Source: an uncultured Eubacteriales bacterium
Lineage (GTDB): Bacteria; Bacillota; Clostridia; Oscillospirales; Acutalibacteraceae
Direction of reading: 5' to 3'
Assembly (NCBI GenBank): GCA_934675165.1
Contig: CAKUPP010000030.1
Location: 1 to 9,376, forward strand
DNA length: 9,376 bases
Part shown: positions 6,080 to 9,376 of the stretch, in pieces
How the letters are laid out: the number at the start of each line of letters is the position of its first letter
Numbering within the stretch: position 1 is the first letter of the stretch
Translations under genes and position numbers: made by a program
The notes under the pieces: generated by a model
Told to the model about the DNA's origin: nothing
The model's input: the letters and a program-made list of their open reading frames with translations, nothing else
Databases searched by the model: none

Positions 6080-6835
6080 TTAAATATTTGCCAGATTGAT
6101 TATTTCTGAAAATGTTTTTGCATCAAGACTTGCGCCTCCAACTAATATTCCATCTATGTTATTTAGAGAAAGAATTTTGGCAGCATTTTCAGTGTTTACT
6201 GAACCTCCATAAAGGACGTTAATATATTCTTTAAAGTTTTCACTATACATATTTTTGACAAAATTTTTGATTTTTCCGCACATGAACTCTCCTTCTTGTT
6301 GACTAATAGCTTTTCCTGTACCAATAGCCCAAATTGGTTCATATGCTATTAGAATATTATTTATTTTTTCTTTTGGAACATCCTTTAAACAATCTTTGAT
6401 TTCTTGATACACAACTTCTAATGATTTTCCAGATTTTTTATCGTTCAAATTTTCGCCTACACATAAAATTATATTTAAGTTATTTTTTAGAGCAGAAAAA
6501 ATTTTTTTGTTAATTAATTCATTGGATTCTTTTTGATAAATTCTGCGTTCACTGTGCCCTAAAATTACAAATTCTGCACCTGTGCTTTTTATCATTTCGG
6601 CGGAAATTTCACCAGTGTATGCACCATTTTCGTATTTTGAACAATTCTGCGCTCCTAATTTTATTCCATGATTATATAGCTTTTGATACATTAGCTCAAG
6701 TGAAGTAAATGGAGGACATATCACCACGTTACAATTATGTTCCTTTTTGATTTTAAGAAAAGTGTCTGCAAAAGCAGATGCTTGGGCAGATGTTTTATTC
6801 ATTTTCCAATTTGCCACAACAAACTTTTTTTTCAT
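6080..6835 (-). CDS. tpiA: Triosephosphate isomerase
   Basis: 251 residues, normal for the family. It interconverts dihydroxyacetone phosphate and glyceraldehyde 3-phosphate as a cytoplasmic TIM-barrel dimer. Seen: N9 and K11 in VANWKMN, H94 in ILGHSERR, catalytic E166 in AYEPIWAIGTGKA including flexible loop 6, YGGSV (209-213) and ILVGGASL (230-237) for phosphate binding. All catalytic residues are intact. The ATG at 6835 follows GGAGTGAT, a good ribosome binding site. It is the middle gene of the operon: a 64-bp gap with a terminator-like hairpin separates it from pgk, and 18 bp separate it from gpmI. Expression relative to pgk may be reduced by that hairpin. Confidence 0.98.
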   Translation of the reverse strand: MKKKFVVANWKMNKTSAQASAFADTFLKIKKEHNCNVVICPPFTSLELMYQKLYNHGIKLGAQNCSKYENGAYTGEISAEMIKSTGAEFVILGHSERRIYQKESNELINKKIFSALKNNLNIILCVGENLNDKKSGKSLEVVYQEIKDCLKDVPKEKINNILIAYEPIWAIGTGKAISQQEGEFMCGKIKNFVKNMYSENFKEYINVLYGGSVNTENAAKILSLNNIDGILVGGASLDAKTFSEIINLANI

Positions 6836-6850
6836 TGATTACATCACTCC

Positions 6851-6891
6851 AAAAATTTAAAAATTTTCCCTTTATTTTGTAAAGGGAAAAT
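6851..6891 (-). terminator. Hairpin with T-tracts between pgk and tpiA (attenuating terminator or processing site)
   Basis: A perfect 12-bp stem, ATTTTCCCTTTA (6863-6874) with TAAAGGGAAAAT (6880-6891), and a five-base loop. On the minus strand it is followed by TTTT, AAA and TTTTT before the tpiA ribosome binding site. It starts 8 bp past the pgk stop. The stem is AT-rich with only three G-C pairs, so termination may be partial, or it may protect the pgk 3' end after cleavage. Confidence 0.65.
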
Positions 6892-6899
6892 ATGAATTC

Positions 6900-8093
6900 T
6901 TATTTGTCGTCTAATATGTCTAATCCAGGTAAATTTTTCCCTTCTAAAAATTCTAAAGCAGCTCCGCCACCTGTTGAAATGTGGGTAAATCTATCTGCGA
7001 AACCTAATTTTTTGGCTGCAGCTGCAGAGTCGCCTCCACCTATTACTGAAATGGCATTGCTGGTTGCAATGGCTTCAGCTAATTTTAAAGTTCCCTCTGA
7101 AAAATTGTCCCATTCAAATACTCCCATGGGGCCATTCCAAATTATAGCTCCCGCTTTAGATACAGCTTGTGAAAAAAGCTCTATGGTTTTTGGTCCAATA
7201 TCGAGTCCCATCCAACCATCAGGAATTTTATCAGAGGAAACAATTTTCCATTCTGTGTTTGGGTTAAATTCTTTTCCTACTTTATTATCTACTGGAAGAA
7301 AAAGTTTGACACCTTTTTCTTTAGCTTTGGCCATTATATCTTTAGCGACACTTATTTTATCGGTTTCACAAAGTGAGGTTCCTACGCTGTACCCTAGTGC
7401 ATTTGTAAATGTGTACGACATTGCTCCGCCAATTATTAATATGTTTATTCGATCAAGCAAGGAATTTATAATGCCTATTTTATCAGATACTTTACTTCCT
7501 CCTATGATTCCTATAAATGGTCTTTTTGGAGTTTCCAGAAGTTCTGTTAAAATTTCTATTTCTTTTTTTACAAGAAATCCGTAACAAGAGGGCAAGTAGT
7601 GTGCAATACCTTCTGTAGAAGCGTGAGCACGATGACAAGTTCCAAAAGCATCATTTACATAAACTTCTGCCAAAGAAGCCAGAAGCTTTGCAAAATTTGG
7701 ATCATTTTTACATTCTCTTTCATCAAACCTTATATTTTCTAACAAACAAACGTCGCCTGGTTTTAGACTTTTTATGACATTGTGTGCATTATCACCTGTT
7801 AAATCATCGATTAATGTTATGTTTTGGTTTAATCGAGTTGATAAATACTTTGCTACTGGTTCTAGAGAATATTTTTTATTAACTGTACCACTAGGCCTTC
7901 CAAGGTGAGAACAAATTATTGTTTTGGCTTTGTTTTGTATGAGATACTTTATTGTATCTAAAGATTTTTCTATTCTATCTGTGTCCGTTATATGGCCAGT
8001 GGCATCAATTGGAACGTTAAAATCACAACGTAGAAAAACAGCTTTGTTGCGGATTTCCATATCAGCTATACACTTTTTATTTAAATAGTTCAT
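6900..8093 (-). CDS. pgk: Phosphoglycerate kinase
   Basis: Transfers phosphate from 1,3-bisphosphoglycerate to ADP, giving ATP and 3-phosphoglycerate; cytoplasmic monomer. The start is placed at ATG 8093, giving 397 residues, the usual length: GGAAGG (8102-8107) lies 8 nt upstream, and the extra 18 residues from an upstream ATG (8147) would reach into the predicted promoter and do not match the family. Seen: RCDFNVP (22-28), SHLGRP (62-67), VNDAFGTCHRAHAST (146-160), GGSKVSDK (198-205), WNGPMGVFEW (319-328), GGGDSAAA (352-359), STGGGAALEFLEGK (373-386). Both lobes are complete. It is the first gene of the pgk-tpiA-gpmI operon with its own sigma-A promoter; gap is not upstream. Confidence 0.98.
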   Translation of the reverse strand: MNYLNKKCIADMEIRNKAVFLRCDFNVPIDATGHITDTDRIEKSLDTIKYLIQNKAKTIICSHLGRPSGTVNKKYSLEPVAKYLSTRLNQNITLIDDLTGDNAHNVIKSLKPGDVCLLENIRFDERECKNDPNFAKLLASLAEVYVNDAFGTCHRAHASTEGIAHYLPSCYGFLVKKEIEILTELLETPKRPFIGIIGGSKVSDKIGIINSLLDRINILIIGGAMSYTFTNALGYSVGTSLCETDKISVAKDIMAKAKEKGVKLFLPVDNKVGKEFNPNTEWKIVSSDKIPDGWMGLDIGPKTIELFSQAVSKAGAIIWNGPMGVFEWDNFSEGTLKLAEAIATSNAISVIGGGDSAAAAKKLGFADRFTHISTGGGAALEFLEGKNLPGLDILDDK

Positions 8094-8101
8094 ATAAATA
8101 T

Positions 8102-8107
8102 CCTTCC
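8102..8107 (-). promoter_or_regulatory. Ribosome binding site that fixes the pgk start
   Basis: On the minus strand GGAAGG, 8 nt before ATG 8093, supports this start over the ATG at 8147. Confidence 0.85.
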
Positions 8108-8138
8108 TAATGCTATTTATTACATATATTATGCAAGT

Positions 8139-8167
8139 ATTATACATGTAATGAAATAATCTTTCAA
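8139..8167 (-). promoter_or_regulatory. Promoter of the pgk-tpiA-gpmI operon
   Basis: On the minus strand: -35 TTGAAA (8162-8167), 17-bp spacer, -10 TATAAT (8139-8144). The leader to ATG 8093 is about 40 nt and no riboswitch-like structure was seen in it. No clear CcpA or CggR operator was recognised. Confidence 0.85.
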
Positions 8168-8289
8168 GTCTTAGGATTACAAAATCCGGTTTTAATAATT
8201 AAGGCTATAATATTTTGATTTGCGATTTTTGAACCATAGCAATATTATTATATGTGTAAATATCATTATTTTTGATATATGTTATAAAT

Positions 8290-8318
8290 TTGACTTTTGT
8301 ATTATTTTAATGTAAAAT
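8290..8318 (+). promoter_or_regulatory. Promoter of the leucine-rich-repeat gene
   Basis: TTGACT (8290-8295), 17-bp spacer, TAAAAT (8313-8318). It is divergent from the pgk promoter in the 270-bp gap between the two starts; the space between the two promoters shows no other feature apart from a small GGATT/AATCC inverted repeat near 8173-8186. Confidence 0.75.
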
Positions 8319-8363
8319 AAAGGTTAAGTAAAAATATAAAATTTTAGATTTGAGGGTATTTGT

Positions 8364-9251
8364 TTGAAAAAGTTAAAAAAATTTTTTTCAATAATAACAG
8401 CAATATCATTGACTGTTACGTTTTTTTCTGAGGTTGAGGCATTAGATTACAAAGACTGGAAGTTTGACAAAAGTACTGTTGTTAAAGCGGTGGGTGGCGC
8501 ACTGGCCGGTGCTGCGAGTGTAGGTTTAGCTATTTATGCAGCAGCTAAAGTTTTGAATTATGGTAAGGAGATAAAAGACTACGCTTTTAGTTATCGTCAG
8601 GATTTAACGTCAATGAAGATCTCCAATAGTGTTGAAAGTATAGGAAAATATGCTTTTGCTTATTGCCCAAAATTGGAAGTAGTGGAAATTCCAGATAGTG
8701 TTAAAAGTATAGGAGAATATGCTTTTGCTGGTTGTACAAAATTGGAAGTAGTGGAAATTTCAAATGGGGTTACGAGTATAGGAGAAGGTGCTTTTTGTAA
8801 TTGTAAAAATCTGAAAAAAATAAAAATTCCTAGTAGTGTTACGAGTATAGGAAAAAAGGCTTTTTATAGTTGTGAAAATTTAGAGACAATAGAAATTCCG
8901 AACGGTATTTCGTGTATAGGAGAAGAGACGTTTACTTCGTGTACGAGCTTAAAGTCAATAGTATTTCCAGATGGTATTGAGTATATAGGTAACATCGCTT
9001 TTAATGCGTGTTCAACATTGAGATCAATAATACTTCCGAACAGTATTAAACATGTGGGCGATTCAGCTTTTTATTATTGCACTGATTTGGAATCAATAAC
9101 ACTACCAAATAGTATTGAAAAGATAGGTATATCTACTTTTGACGAAACACATAAATTAAAAAAAATAGAGGTTGTTAATAACTGTGTTAATGATACAACT
9201 GCAGTGAAGGAGATGATAGAGCAGAAAGAGGTTGAAGTGGCTCGTAGATAA
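8364..9251 (+). CDS. Secreted or membrane-anchored BspA-like leucine-rich-repeat protein
   Basis: 295 residues starting at TTG 8364, chosen because GAGGG (8352-8356) precedes it and a signal peptide follows directly. Residues 1-26 are a basic N-region, hydrophobic core and VEA cleavage-like end. Residues 41-63 form a Gly/Ala-rich hydrophobic segment (GGALAGAASVGLAIYAAA) that may span the membrane. From about 80 onward come LRR_5 (BspA-type) repeats with exact 23-residue spacing: cysteines at 101, 124, 147, 170, 193, 216 and 239 recur in the frame AFxxCxxLxxIxIPxxVxSIG. The last repeat (about 262) is degenerate and a charged tail EQKEVEVARR ends the protein. Such proteins usually act at the cell surface in adhesion or host contact; that role is inferred here. 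It is divergent from pgk and appears monocistronic. Confidence 0.93.
   Translation: MKKLKKFFSIITAISLTVTFFSEVEALDYKDWKFDKSTVVKAVGGALAGAASVGLAIYAAAKVLNYGKEIKDYAFSYRQDLTSMKISNSVESIGKYAFAYCPKLEVVEIPDSVKSIGEYAFAGCTKLEVVEISNGVTSIGEGAFCNCKNLKKIKIPSSVTSIGKKAFYSCENLETIEIPNGISCIGEETFTSCTSLKSIVFPDGIEYIGNIAFNACSTLRSIILPNSIKHVGDSAFYYCTDLESITLPNSIEKIGISTFDETHKLKKIEVVNNCVNDTTAVKEMIEQKEVEVARR
8643..8760 (+). repeat. Near-identical 69-bp direct repeats in the LRR gene
   Basis: The first two full repeat units share long DNA matches at a 69-bp offset, including 23 identical bases at 8668-8690 and 8737-8759. Later units keep the protein pattern but differ in DNA. This points to recent duplication of one unit. 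Confidence 0.8.
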
Positions 9252-9326
9252 AGGTGAAACTAAATTAAAAAATCAATTAAAAAAATATAAATTATACCAA
9301 AAATAAATTTTTTGATAAGGAAATAC

Positions 9327-9355
9327 TTGACAATTAATTGTGACTGTGGTACAGT
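9327..9355 (+). promoter_or_regulatory. Outward-facing promoter at the right end with a palindrome on its -35 box
   Basis: TTGACA (9327-9332), 17-bp spacer, TACAGT (9350-9355) with a preceding TGG (extended -10). The perfect palindrome ACAATTAATTGT (9330-9341) overlaps the -35 end and could be an operator. The gene or RNA it drives lies beyond the window. Confidence 0.65.
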
Positions 9356-9376
9356 AAACATCGCAGGGTATATCTT

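Noticed and set aside
6892..7584. Long plus-strand open frame of 230 codons opposite pgk
   Set aside because: It lies wholly antisense to a clear, complete pgk, has no ribosome binding site and a serine/proline-rich composition typical of a mirrored frame.
8094..8147. 18-residue N-terminal extension of phosphoglycerate kinase
   Set aside because: The extension is unlike the family, starts inside or upstream of the predicted -10 box, and the ATG at 8093 has a strong ribosome binding site.
8643..9160. 69-bp tandem repeats as a non-coding satellite
   Set aside because: The period is exactly 23 codons, the frame stays open, and the protein matches the BspA-type LRR pattern.

Overview
The window is AT-rich with short intergenic gaps, sigma-A-type promoters (TTGACx-N17-TATAAT), AAGGAG-type ribosome binding sites and a full-length spoVT gene. 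Together these point to a low-GC Firmicute of the Clostridia type. The BspA-like repeat protein and the AAA-ATPase/PD-(D/E)XK paralogues are families often expanded in gut-associated or symbiotic Clostridia, so a host-associated lifestyle is plausible, but the exact taxon cannot be read from the window.

Left part (1-3395): two tandem minus-strand paralogues of the AAA-ATPase-like plus PD-(D/E)XK nuclease-like family. The first is cut by the window edge (1-947) and the second is complete (1338-2903). They sit in register exactly 1956 bp apart. Residues 45-296 are identical in protein, while about 20 silent base differences separate the DNA. Residues 7-44 and everything visible after 296 have diverged. 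Their promoters and roughly 95-nt leaders are duplicated too. A strong intrinsic terminator ends the complete copy.

Middle (3396-4609): spoVT (plus strand), then a consensus promoter and two small lysine-rich genes of unknown function (4019-4300 and 4315-4572). The end of the first carries an in-phase A_AAA_AAG heptamer that could join it to the second by a -1 frameshift. An intrinsic terminator closes this plus-strand unit, and it lies inside the last codons of the convergent gene gpmI.

Right part (4565-8167): a minus-strand glycolytic operon pgk-tpiA-gpmI. It covers 1,3-bisphosphoglycerate to 3-phosphoglycerate, interconversion of the triose phosphates, and 3- to 2-phosphoglycerate. It has one clear promoter ahead of pgk and a 12-bp hairpin with T-tracts between pgk and tpiA. 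The gap and eno genes that often accompany these are not adjacent.

Far right (8290-9376): a divergent promoter drives a secreted or membrane-anchored BspA-type leucine-rich-repeat protein with an exact 23-residue period. Beyond it an outward-facing promoter, with a perfect 12-bp palindrome across its -35 box, leads out of the window.

The strongest candidates for something undescribed are the mosaic AAA-ATPase/nuclease tandem pair and the possible frameshift-linked small gene pair downstream of spoVT. The glycolytic genes look ordinary.
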